NCBI GenBank assembly: GCA_965242915.1
Contig: CBDETN010000027.1
Coordinates: 248,001 to 312,000 of the forward strand
Direction: 5' to 3'
Source: CAJXII01 sp965242915
GTDB lineage: Bacteria; Campylobacterota; Campylobacteria; Campylobacterales; Arcobacteraceae
DNA length: 64,000 bases
A program made the translations under genes and the position numbers. Numbering within the stretch: position 1 is the stretch's first letter; each line of letters opens with the position of its first letter. Below are positions 53,550 to 60,027 of this stretch, piece after piece. The notes below the pieces were generated by a model that saw nothing but the letters and a program-made list of their open reading frames with translations, had not been told where the DNA came from and did not search any database.

Positions 53550-54658
53550 AATCTTACTTTATCTGCAATAGATGTTATTGGATAATCTTTTAATTCTTTT
53601 CTAACTCTTTTTTTTATTATTGGTGCAATATTAATAAAGAATTTTCTTAATTTTTCATTTGTAGTTAATATATAAAAATCAAAAACTTTATGATATTTAT
53701 CTTGAAAAATATAGTTCTTTTCTAATCTAGTAGCTTTTGATTTAGTGATAAAGCTATGAATATATTTTATTGAATAGATGTTATCTTTATAAATACAACC
53801 TTTTAAAGTATCACAAGTAATTTTAATTACAAACTCATTGTTATTTATATCTAATTCTTTTTTATTTTTATGTTCATATTTTGGAGATAATCTTTTTTCA
53901 CTTTTAACTGGTATTGATTCGATTTTTTTCAATGGTTCATCTGCTTTAAATGAATTTAATAAATAATAAAAAATACCAATACTTAAAACCAAAGCAGAAA
54001 CAATAATAAATATATATTTTGTAAGTATAGATTTTTGATTAGATTTATTTCCTGATTGGTAAAGTGCAAAAACTTCATTACGAGTTTTTATTGATTGTTT
54101 ATCAAATAAATCTTTTTTTGTCATACCAAAAGCAGCGTATTTTTTATATGATAGGCTACTATTAAAAAGCTTTTTACTTCTTGGTTGTGCTTCTATAAAT
54201 ATTTCAGGTATTGCTCTATATTTTGAGTTTATGAGTGTTTTATTTTGAGTAAGTAAAATTATTTCATGATATAAATGTCTATGATAAGTAAGCCAAAAAA
54301 TATGCTCTTTAACTTCTTTACTAAAAAAATCATGACACTCATCAAAAACAATTAAACATCTATAAAAACCATATTTTTTAGATATCTCTATTAACTCATC
54401 ATCTACACTATCATCATTTTTATTATTTTGATAAGATGCATATGTTAAAACTAAATAATCGCTAAAATCATCAATATTGAATTTTTTTAATTCTACTTTT
54501 GAATCAGGAAATAAATCAAATTTAACACCATTAATATTAGTATATATAACATCAATATCATTTGACATTTTATCAGCACCGGTTAAAATATTATATATTT
54601 TATCTATTGCATAATAAGATTTACCACTACCCGGAAAACCAACTATTAAAGAAACCAT
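53546..54658 (-). CDS. zot: Zot-family assembly ATPase (pI-like)
   Basis: A 370-residue protein with a cytoplasmic ATPase domain: Walker A VGFPGSGKSYYA near residue 8 and Walker B LIVFDECHDFF near residue 102. It is followed by a membrane helix near residues 214-236 and a C-terminal periplasmic domain. This is the pI/Zot layout needed for filament assembly. The name zonular occludens toxin belongs to the Vibrio homologue; no toxicity is implied here. Confidence 0.9.
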   Translation of the reverse strand: MVSLIVGFPGSGKSYYAIDKIYNILTGADKMSNDIDVIYTNINGVKFDLFPDSKVELKKFNIDDFSDYLVLTYASYQNNKNDDSVDDELIEISKKYGFYRCLIVFDECHDFFSKEVKEHIFWLTYHRHLYHEIILLTQNKTLINSKYRAIPEIFIEAQPRSKKLFNSSLSYKKYAAFGMTKKDLFDKQSIKTRNEVFALYQSGNKSNQKSILTKYIFIIVSALVLSIGIFYYLLNSFKADEPLKKIESIPVKSEKRLSPKYEHKNKKELDINNNEFVIKITCDTLKGCIYKDNIYSIKYIHSFITKSKATRLEKNYIFQDKYHKVFDFYILTTNEKLRKFFINIAPIIKKRVRKELKDYPITSIADKVRL

Positions 54659-54688
54659 TTTAAACCCCCCCGTATTTTTAAAATTAAA

Positions 54689-54964
54689 TTATCTGATATA
54701 TGCCAATATTTGTTTAATTATAAAGCCCGTAATTAAAAAATTAAATACTATTTTTAAAGCATTTAAAAAACCAAGATATGAAGCTAAAGATAAAATAGTT
54801 GAAGAATTTAATAAAGAAGTATCAACTTTACCAACAAAGAAATCAACCATAAAAGTAACAAGACCAAAAAAGAATGAAAACATTAAAACTTTTTGAGCTA
54901 TTGGATTTTTAGCTATTATTCCAAGAAATTCAAATATAAATACTGCAATAGTTCCAAAACCCAT
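54689..54964 (-). CDS. pVI-like minor coat protein
   Basis: A 91-residue protein with three hydrophobic segments. Size, hydrophobicity and position between the pIII-like and Zot genes fit the DUF2523/pVI family of inovirus capsid end proteins. It shares one base with the pIII-like gene. Confidence 0.75.
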   Translation of the reverse strand: MGFGTIAVFIFEFLGIIAKNPIAQKVLMFSFFFGLVTFMVDFFVGKVDTSLLNSSTILSLASYLGFLNALKIVFNFLITGFIIKQILAYIR

Positions 54965-55956
54965 TAGTTACCCCTAAAAACGATTATAAAACCGAAAAGA
55001 TAAGCAAATATTAAAAAAGTATTTCTAATTAAATCAATATTATCAGCACCGATTGAAGCAATATCAAAAACAACATAATCTTTACCAAACATATTAAAAC
55101 TTATAGGAGCAGGAGCAGTACCATATCCACCAAAACCAAATATATCTGCATATTGAGTATATGAATCAGTTAATGTATTTTCAAAAGTTGATGCAAAAGA
55201 AGTTTTATCAACTTCAACATCTAATATTGATGTAGCAGTTTTTCCTTGTGTTGCTGTATCCATAATACTATCAGCTGTATTTTGTCTATTATCTATATTT
55301 GTTAACTTATCAGATGTTGTATGATTAGGAGCAGTATTAACAATAATTTCTTTTAATAATCCAGTGTAATCTATTGGAGCATTTGGATCTGGTGGTGTGC
55401 AAACTTCTCTTAACTGTTTAGCTTCATCAGATGTTAACGTGTCGCCATATTGACTAGAACTAAAAACAGTAATTTTTACAGAGCCATATCTATAATCAGA
55501 AGATAATCTTTTACCTGCGTCATCATCATCCCAAAATGTATGAGAAAATCTAACGGGTAAAGTAGTGTTTTGAGTGTCAAAGCAAGGACGACCATTTACA
55601 ATAGTTACAGTATTAACATAACCACCACCATCAGCAGGCTCAACAGCAGAAAATGCAGATGGTGTATTAGTACGAAATCCATCTGTACAATCATCATTAC
55701 AAGTTATTTCAACAATAATATTTTGCTCTCCACTACCACCACATGCAGGACTTGTATTATCAAAAACAGCTTGTGGTGTATCTTGTAAGTTCGCGGTGTA
55801 CATAACATCTTCATCATAAAAGTCAGTCATATAATACCAATCCATAAGTAATGGTGAACCTGAAGTATAAGTTAAAGTAGTAGCACAATTAATAGTATAA
55901 TCTGTAGCAAATAAATTATTTACAATCAAAATAAATGTTAATATTAATTTTTTCAT
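54964..55956 (-). CDS. pIII-like adsorption protein
   Basis: A 330-residue protein. It has an N-terminal signal peptide (LILTFILIVNNLFA), an exported domain with six cysteines in CGGSGEQNIIVEITCNDDC and elsewhere, a Thr/Asn-rich linker, and a C-terminal membrane anchor (NTFLIFAYLFGFIIVF). This matches the layout of pIII-type attachment proteins, which recognise the host pilus or surface. The receptor is unknown. Cysteine-rich exported domains are usually disulfide-bonded. Confidence 0.75.
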   Translation of the reverse strand: MKKLILTFILIVNNLFATDYTINCATTLTYTSGSPLLMDWYYMTDFYDEDVMYTANLQDTPQAVFDNTSPACGGSGEQNIIVEITCNDDCTDGFRTNTPSAFSAVEPADGGGYVNTVTIVNGRPCFDTQNTTLPVRFSHTFWDDDDAGKRLSSDYRYGSVKITVFSSSQYGDTLTSDEAKQLREVCTPPDPNAPIDYTGLLKEIIVNTAPNHTTSDKLTNIDNRQNTADSIMDTATQGKTATSILDVEVDKTSFASTFENTLTDSYTQYADIFGFGGYGTAPAPISFNMFGKDYVVFDIASIGADNIDLIRNTFLIFAYLFGFIIVFRGN

Positions 55957-55957
55957 T

Positions 55958-56074
55958 TTATGCTCTTAATAACCTAAGTACAGCAGTAAAGCCCCAAATA
56001 ATAAGACCTATATTCATATTTAAAGAGTAAAAAAAATCAAAAGCTAAATTTCCTGTAATATCATAAACTATCAT
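55958..56074 (-). CDS. 38-residue hydrophobic minor coat candidate
   Basis: A gene of 38 codons plus stop. The ATG at 56074 follows the upstream gene's stop by one base (TAAAATG), and the stop TAA ends two bases before the pIII-like start. The protein starts MIVYDITGNLAFDF and has one hydrophobic segment (NIGLIIWGFTAVLRLL). The size fits pVII/pIX-like tip proteins. The tight coupling on both sides supports expression. Confidence 0.65.
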   Translation of the reverse strand: MIVYDITGNLAFDFFYSLNMNIGLIIWGFTAVLRLLRA

Positions 56075-56075
56075 T

Positions 56076-56504
56076 TTATATCCACCTAAACAAACCGAAT
56101 AAAAATAAAAATGATATTAAGATACCACTAAAACCAAACATCATATTTAAATCACTATCACTCAAACCAAGATATGATAAAGTATTAGCATTTAAAGGAA
56201 GTGTACTATCTAATGAAGTATCAGATAATGATCTTGTATATTTTACGCATTTATTATTATAATCAAGATAAAAACCTGATACAATCGTATATTCTTTAAT
56301 ATCTAAAAAATTTATTTGATTAGTAATACCATTAATTGATTTATTAAAAGATAGATGATGATCAGATGTGTAATAATAGTTAATGCATCTACTAAAAGTA
56401 TAATCTTCTCTTTTATCGTTCATAGTTACAGTCATTAAATAATCAGCACTTAAAGAACTTACAAATAATAAAAGTAAAAATATATTTTTTGATAATTTTA
56501 TCAT
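56076..56504 (-). CDS. exported prophage protein with C-terminal anchor
   Basis: A 142-residue protein with a signal peptide (IFLLLLFVSSLSA), an exported domain with two cysteines, and a C-terminal hydrophobic segment (GFSGILISFLFLFGLF). It lies between the coat gene and the small coat candidate. It may be a further minor capsid or adsorption protein. Not recognised. Confidence 0.65.
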   Translation of the reverse strand: MIKLSKNIFLLLLFVSSLSADYLMTVTMNDKREDYTFSRCINYYYTSDHHLSFNKSINGITNQINFLDIKEYTIVSGFYLDYNNKCVKYTRSLSDTSLDSTLPLNANTLSYLGLSDSDLNMMFGFSGILISFLFLFGLFRWI

Positions 56505-56526
56505 TTATAAAACCTTGTAGATTAGA

Positions 56527-56555
56527 AAAATAAAGGGATGCATTCCCTTTATTTT
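56527..56555 (-). terminator. terminator after the major coat gene
   Basis: A perfect 12-bp stem (56527-56538 with 56544-56555) and a 5-base loop, flanked by A and T tracts, 8 bases after the coat gene stop. Inoviruses place a terminator at this point so that the coat protein is made in great excess over downstream genes. Confidence 0.82.
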
Positions 56556-56562
56556 AATGAGA

Positions 56563-56736
56563 TTAAAGTAAACCTCTTACTTTTTTGAAACCGTAAATTA
56601 ATACAGCAACACCAAGAACAGCACCAAATACATTAGTTACAGAACCAGTTGCATCAGCCATATCTGGAGCAGCGATTGCCGCGGCACTTAAAAACGAAAC
56701 AGCACCAAGTGCTACGATTAATAGTAATTTTTTCAT
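56563..56736 (-). CDS. major coat protein (pVIII-like)
   Basis: A 57-residue preprotein: signal peptide MKKLLLIVALGAVSFLSAA with probable cleavage after AIA, and a mature protein of about 35 residues. Mature order is acidic N-terminus (APDMADATG), hydrophobic middle (VFGAVLGVAVLIYGF), basic C-terminus (KKVRGLL). This is the signature of inovirus coat proteins. The ATG at 56736 has AAAGGAAATG upstream; a longer frame to 56808 has no matching signal. The terminator follows. Confidence 0.9.
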   Translation of the reverse strand: MKKLLLIVALGAVSFLSAAAIAAPDMADATGSVTNVFGAVLGVAVLIYGFKKVRGLL

Positions 56737-56811
56737 TACATTTCCTTTGTGGTAGGGTAGATTTTCATACCCGAGATATAGGGGCTTACAGTCGTGGGAA
56801 ATGCCCATTAT

Positions 56812-57135
56812 CTATTTCTTAACCACTTGTGGAATTAGTGGATTAATGTCATAAAATTGGATTTTCATACTATCATCAGGAAAAATCCAAGTACCGTTTT
56901 TTCCTTGAATGAATAAATGTGGAATTGATACAAATTTGTTTAAATTATCTTTAAATTCTTGTAATGTATCAGGGTCAAACTGTATAGATTGTGTTTGTAA
57001 CACTAAATCGCCATTGTTATCATAATCTTCAAATTGAACAATAACCTCATTGTTAACTGTTGTTTGTTTTGTTTGCTTATCTTGTCTTGAAACAAGTTTA
57101 GCTCCTTTGATTTGTCCTATGTAAAAATAAATCAT
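56812..57135 (-). CDS. prophage protein of unknown function (possible ssDNA-binding protein)
   Basis: A 107-residue soluble protein with a beta-rich look (EVIVQFEDYDNNGDLVLQTQS) and no signal peptide. It is the first gene of the structural operon, immediately before the coat gene. Phage ssDNA-binding proteins are similar in size and fold, and M13 places its own (gpV) between the replication and coat genes, so this is a candidate. No motif proves it. GGGG precedes the ATG. Confidence 0.55.
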   Translation of the reverse strand: MIYFYIGQIKGAKLVSRQDKQTKQTTVNNEVIVQFEDYDNNGDLVLQTQSIQFDPDTLQEFKDNLNKFVSIPHLFIQGKNGTWIFPDDSMKIQFYDINPLIPQVVKK

Positions 57136-57158
57136 TTTTTCCCCTTTTTTATGTTATT

Positions 57159-57197
57159 CCCCGAATTTTAAGAAGTAGCTCACGGGGTGTAAGCTAC
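57159..57197 (-). promoter_or_regulatory. overlapping hairpins in leader of prophage structural operon
   Basis: CCCCG (57159-57163) pairs with CGGGG (57183-57187); GTAGCT (57175-57180) pairs with AGCTAC (57192-57197). The two stems interlock and cannot form together unless as a pseudoknot. They sit 24-62 bases upstream of the first structural gene on the minus strand. Possible translational control or origin-related element; inference. Confidence 0.45.
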
Positions 57198-57505
57198 CAA
57201 TGGTTATGCTAACTCTAAAAGCAAAAAACCAAATCTAAACATATAAAAAAATATACTTAGATTTAATATTTGTATTGCTTATATAAATTATTAAAAGTAA
57301 ATAAATTATAAAATTTACATAAAATAATAATTTTGCTATAATTCAAATAGTTAGACAAAAATCTAATTATTAAACTATATTTAGTTTAAATATAAGAATA
57401 AATCCTATATACAGATAAAATATTAACATTAGGATTATTAAAAAAAGCTTAAATATCGGATTATTAATCTTATTATCGGATATTTATAGACAAAAGAAGG
57501 AAAAA
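57198..57505. promoter_or_regulatory. divergent AT-rich control region with GGATTATTAA repeats
   Basis: No gene is seen here. GGATTATTAA occurs at 57432-57441 and 57458-57467, and a variant GGATATTTA at 57478-57486, spaced 26 and 20 bp, just before the + strand regulator gene. They lie between that gene and the minus-strand structural operon, so they may be operators for the regulator. The rest is A/T-rich (over 80 percent by eye) with several TATAAT-like sequences. Confidence 0.5.
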
Positions 57506-57739
57506 ATGAAAATTACAAGAAAAGAAAAAGAAAAAAGAGCTAAAAGATTTAATATATCAACATCAACTTATTACAGCTGGGAAAAAAATAAAGAAGAACT
57601 TATTAAAATTATTGAATTAGGATTACAAAAAGAAAAAGAGATTTTAAACGAAAATGGCGAAGATATTATGGTAACATTAAAAAAGTTGGAAGAAAGATTA
57701 AATATGTTAGAAAAAGTAAAAGATATTACAGAAAATTAA
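57506..57739 (+). CDS. putative prophage transcriptional regulator
   Basis: A 77-residue, highly charged protein. The first 35 residues resemble a small helix-turn-helix (RAKRFNISTSTYYSWEKNK) and the rest a coiled coil (MVTLKKLEERLNMLEKVK). It is transcribed divergently from the phage structural operon, as expected for a repressor. AGAAGGAAAAA precedes the ATG. Its last codons are partly repeated at 57902-57958. Confidence 0.65.
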   Translation: MKITRKEKEKRAKRFNISTSTYYSWEKNKEELIKIIELGLQKEKEILNENGEDIMVTLKKLEERLNMLEKVKDITEN

Positions 57740-57800
57740 AACTGTGACGTTAACTGTGACACCTATACTATATACTATTAGTAAAAAATAAGGATTTAAA

Positions 57801-57896
57801 ATGATTAAACAAATATTACTAAGAGCAGTTTATGTATTAGCAGGTTTTTTTATTGGTATTTTATATGCGGTTGAATATATAAATAGAAATATATAA
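57801..57896 (+). CDS. 31-residue membrane peptide
   Basis: A 31-codon gene with AAGGA eight bases upstream. One hydrophobic segment (AVYVLAGFFIGILYAVEYI). Small single-helix proteins are common in phages and near toxin-antitoxin loci. Expression is suggested by the ribosome binding site only. Confidence 0.45.
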   Translation: MIKQILLRAVYVLAGFFIGILYAVEYINRNI

Positions 57897-57901
57897 AAAA
57901 G

Positions 57902-57958
57902 ATGGAAAAAAGATTAAATATGTTAGAAACTGTAAAAGGTATAGAAGATGAAAAATGA
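57902..57958 (+). repeat. partial duplication of the regulator 3' end
   Basis: 57909-57929 is identical over 21 bases to 57693-57713 inside the regulator gene, 216 bp away. The surrounding frame encodes an 18-residue peptide MEKRLNMLETVKGIEDEK, resembling the last residues of the regulator. It is best read as a remnant of a duplication that brackets the 31-residue gene. The last base overlaps the attC-like site. Confidence 0.65.
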
Positions 57959-58089
57959 TGTAACGCCTGAGTTAAGCGACAAGGCGATATGACTTAGTAA
58001 AAGTCGGTCTTTTATCTAACAAACTTTAGAAGATAAAAGCTCGGTAGTTTCGCAGTATAGCCTTGTTCGATTTCTACGATTTGTTATGT
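57958..58089 (-). repeat. attC-like integron recombination site
   Basis: Read on the minus strand, this 132-base element begins ACATAAC (58089-58083), close to the R'' consensus RYYYAAC, six bases past the TAG stop of the upstream gene. It ends GCTTAACTCAGGCGTTACAT (57977-57958), where GTTACAT is one base from R' GTTRRRY and the left part closely matches the aadA-type attC end as I remember it. In between, imperfectly complementary arms (CGAACAAGGC with GCCTTGTCG) and a perfect 9-bp CTTTTATCT/AGATAAAAG inner stem make one long hairpin. Size and layout match integron attC sites. The call is by eye. Confidence 0.6.
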
Positions 58090-58095
58090 GTTTAA

Positions 58096-58584
58096 CTATT
58101 TGCTTATTTCTATAAGTCCATCAGCATTCAATTCAAGTTTTTCTTTTTTTTCTAATAAAAGATGATAATCTTGACTATTAATTATATTGCTTTCTTCTTT
58201 CATTAATTCTACATATGTAAAATCATTCAAGTGTAACTTTTGGGCATTATGTCTTCCTGTAAGTTTTATTTTTTTTATGTCACGGTCTCTAGCTTTTATC
58301 TTAGTTTGTATATCAATTTGAGTACCTGATATTTTAGAATTTAAATTAGTGTATGTAAATTTTGTTTTTAAACAATCTAAACTAGTTATTGTTTTTATTG
58401 TTGCCGATGAATTATCCTTAGCTTTTCCTGTATATAATATTATGTTGCATTCTTCTTTCTCTTTATTGACTAACATAATTCGTTTAAATGGAAAATAAAA
58501 ATGTCTTGAGAATATTTCAATACAATCACCAATAACTGATGATGGTGTTATCTTTTCTGGTGGGTAAGTTCTTATTTTATCCAT
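58096..58584 (-). CDS. unknown protein C of the three-gene operon
   Basis: A 162-residue soluble protein, not recognised. It may have a beta-rich N-terminal half (KRIMLVNKEKEECNIILYTG) and a basic middle (KIKARDRDIKKIKLTG). Its start overlaps the end of the upstream gene by 8 bases, so the genes are translationally coupled. The attC-like site begins 6 bases after its stop, the usual place for the end of an integron cassette. Confidence 0.65.
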   Translation of the reverse strand: MDKIRTYPPEKITPSSVIGDCIEIFSRHFYFPFKRIMLVNKEKEECNIILYTGKAKDNSSATIKTITSLDCLKTKFTYTNLNSKISGTQIDIQTKIKARDRDIKKIKLTGRHNAQKLHLNDFTYVELMKEESNIINSQDYHLLLEKKEKLELNADGLIEISK

Positions 58585-59074
58585 TTTTCTTATTATTTTT
58601 AATTAGTTTATTGACTTTTTTATATGACAGACCTAAAAGCTCTGAAAGTTCATTTGCTTCATAATTTTCAATATAATCTCTATGATTTTTTAGAAATTTA
58701 TATATTGCTTTTTGAGATACCTCTTCATTATAATCATTTATTGCAATAGTACATAATTCTTCTATTTCATCATATTTATCTTCATTAATTAATTCATTAC
58801 TTAAGTCTAAGTAAGCTTGTAATAATTTATATTGTTTTCTTTGATTAATATATGCTTCACGAAATATTTCAAAATCAAATCTAATTTCACTTATTACATC
58901 ATATATTTCTGTATGCATATTACTAATGTTTAATTTTTTATATAAATGAACTTCTTCAATTTGTATATTTACCATTGAAGTTTGGTAAGCATTATTATAT
59001 CGAGTAATTTTATGTGTTAATTTATTGTCAGTATGAGAATAATTATTTGAAAAATATTTTAAGTATTTTGACAT
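58577..59074 (-). CDS. unknown protein B of the three-gene operon, helical
   Basis: A 165-residue, almost entirely helical protein, not recognised. Near the C-terminus, ELSELLGLSYKKVNKLIKNN resembles a helix-turn-helix or a small coiled-coil end. The middle (EIRFDFEIFREAYINQRKQY) is coiled-coil-like. It overlaps protein A by one base and protein C by 8 bases, so all three are expressed together. Confidence 0.65.
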   Translation of the reverse strand: MSKYLKYFSNNYSHTDNKLTHKITRYNNAYQTSMVNIQIEEVHLYKKLNISNMHTEIYDVISEIRFDFEIFREAYINQRKQYKLLQAYLDLSNELINEDKYDEIEELCTIAINDYNEEVSQKAIYKFLKNHRDYIENYEANELSELLGLSYKKVNKLIKNNKKNG

Positions 59075-59406
59075 TACTTCTTTTCTGTTTCTATCGTTTC
59101 AATATATTGTTCTAATAAATCTTTTAAATCTTTTGCACTTTCAACATCCAAAATAATACCACTTTTAATATGTCTTACTAGATTAATTTGTGAATTATAA
59201 TCTTCAGGAACTATATCTAACGGCTTATCAGATAATTTTCCATCTTTAGACAATTCAAATATTTCTGATTTTGGTAAAGCATTTCTTTCTGAAAAAAAGT
59301 TTAATTCTAAAGCATCATCTGGTGATATTGATGAGTTTATTCCTGTTATATACTCAGGATTGTATCCATTTGCATATACATAATGAAATTTTATTTTTCT
59401 ATTCAT
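59074..59406 (-). CDS. unknown protein A of the three-gene operon (DUF3467-like outline)
   Basis: A 110-residue protein beginning MNRKIKFHYVYANGYNPEY. The pattern 'ITGINSSISPDDALELNFFS' then a loop and 'SGIILDVESAKDLKDLLEQY' resembles the outline of the DUF3467-type small domain, in which a beta sheet is followed by a helix that pairs with it. This resemblance is weak and by eye. It is the first gene of the operon and is divergent from the integrase-like remnant at 59783. Confidence 0.6.
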   Translation of the reverse strand: MNRKIKFHYVYANGYNPEYITGINSSISPDDALELNFFSERNALPKSEIFELSKDGKLSDKPLDIVPEDYNSQINLVRHIKSGIILDVESAKDLKDLLEQYIETIETEKK

Positions 59407-59782
59407 ATTTATTCCTATATAATTAACGACTATTTATTGCTACACTATAACCAAATATTAATTATATATAGATAATTCACAGTGACACATAACTATTTAT
59501 TGTGCATACATTATATATCAAACAGTCTGAAATATGCTTAATAGTATAATCCTTTAAATGTATAATATGGAAAGTTCTATAAAGTCAATAGATAAGCCAT
59601 TTAAAAAAAATATTACAAATTAACATATCAAATTGTCATATTTTTTAGAAAAATAAATAATCTTTGCTACTATTTTAATGTTAAGCTATTAAGGTATATC
59701 CATAATAGTAATATAAAATGTCTTACTATTAAGCCAAAATCTTAATAGTCATACAAAATGTTAGAAATATTGGGAATATAAA
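59407..59782. promoter_or_regulatory. intergenic region with CTATTAAG iterons
   Basis: No gene is seen. CTATTAAG or its complement CTTAATAG occurs at 59537-59544, 59686-59693, 59726-59733 and 59741-59748. ACTATTAAG (59725-59733) and CTTAATAGT (59741-59749) form a perfect 9-bp inverted repeat with a 7-base spacer, 34 bases before the integrase-like ATG. If an integron is present, its attI site and cassette promoter should lie in this region, between the divergent starts. The repeats could instead be operators. Confidence 0.5.
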
Positions 59783-59842
59783 ATGGCTAAAAAATTATTA
59801 GATATTATGAAAGATAAAATTTATAATACCCCAAGAAAATAA
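59783..59842 (+). pseudogene. truncated integrase N-terminus
   Basis: A 19-residue reading frame MAKKLLDIMKDKIYNTPRK. The pattern KKLLDxxxDKI resembles the N-terminus of integron-type and related tyrosine recombinases (for example KLLDQVRDxIR followed by HYSxRTE, as I recall). After the stop the sequence runs into IS3-family DNA, so the rest of the gene is gone. The match is short and from memory, and the call depends mainly on its position divergent from a cassette-like operon. Confidence 0.4.
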
Positions 59843-59908
59843 GAACGAAAAAATAAGATTCTTATTCCTAAAAAGTTAAAATAATAAAATATTTAATAGG
59901 GGTAAAAA

Positions 59909-60027
59909 ATGAGTACAAAAAGAAGAATATTTACAGCAAAATTTAAAACAAAAATTGTTTTAGAAGTTTTAAAAGGTGAAAAGACTTTAAATGAGATAGC
60001 AAGTAAAAATAATATAACACCTAAAAA
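59909..60027 (+). pseudogene. IS3-family OrfA 5' fragment
   Basis: About 40 codons from MSTKRRIFTAKFKTKIVLEV to the point where the second IS30 copy is inserted. The sequence matches IS3-type OrfA (helix-turn-helix KGEKTLNEIASKNNITPKN). AGGGG precedes the ATG. The rest of orfA and about half of orfB are absent. Confidence 0.82.

Larger units (their letters stand above)
48640..57958 (-). mobile_element. filamentous (inovirus) prophage
   Basis: A block of small minus-strand genes carrying an integrase, HUH replication protein, secretin, Zot/pI ATPase, pVI- and pIII-like proteins, a 57-residue coat protein with signal peptide, and a terminator behind it. The order coat, pIII, pVI, pI, pIV, intergenic hairpin, replication protein is the M13 order. 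On the left it abuts tRNA-Ser. No second copy of the tRNA 3' end was seen to the right, so the right boundary is approximate and the island may extend beyond the window. Confidence 0.85.

Noticed and set aside
56737..56808. Longer start of the phage coat gene
   Set aside because: The extra 24 residues precede the signal peptide and are unlike coat proteins; the ATG at 56736 has a good ribosome binding site.
57958..58089. Possible tmRNA- or tRNA-like structured RNA
   Set aside because: GTTCGATTTC resembles a T-loop, but there is no acceptor stem with CCA and no tag reading frame; the attC reading explains the ends and the position behind a stop codon better.
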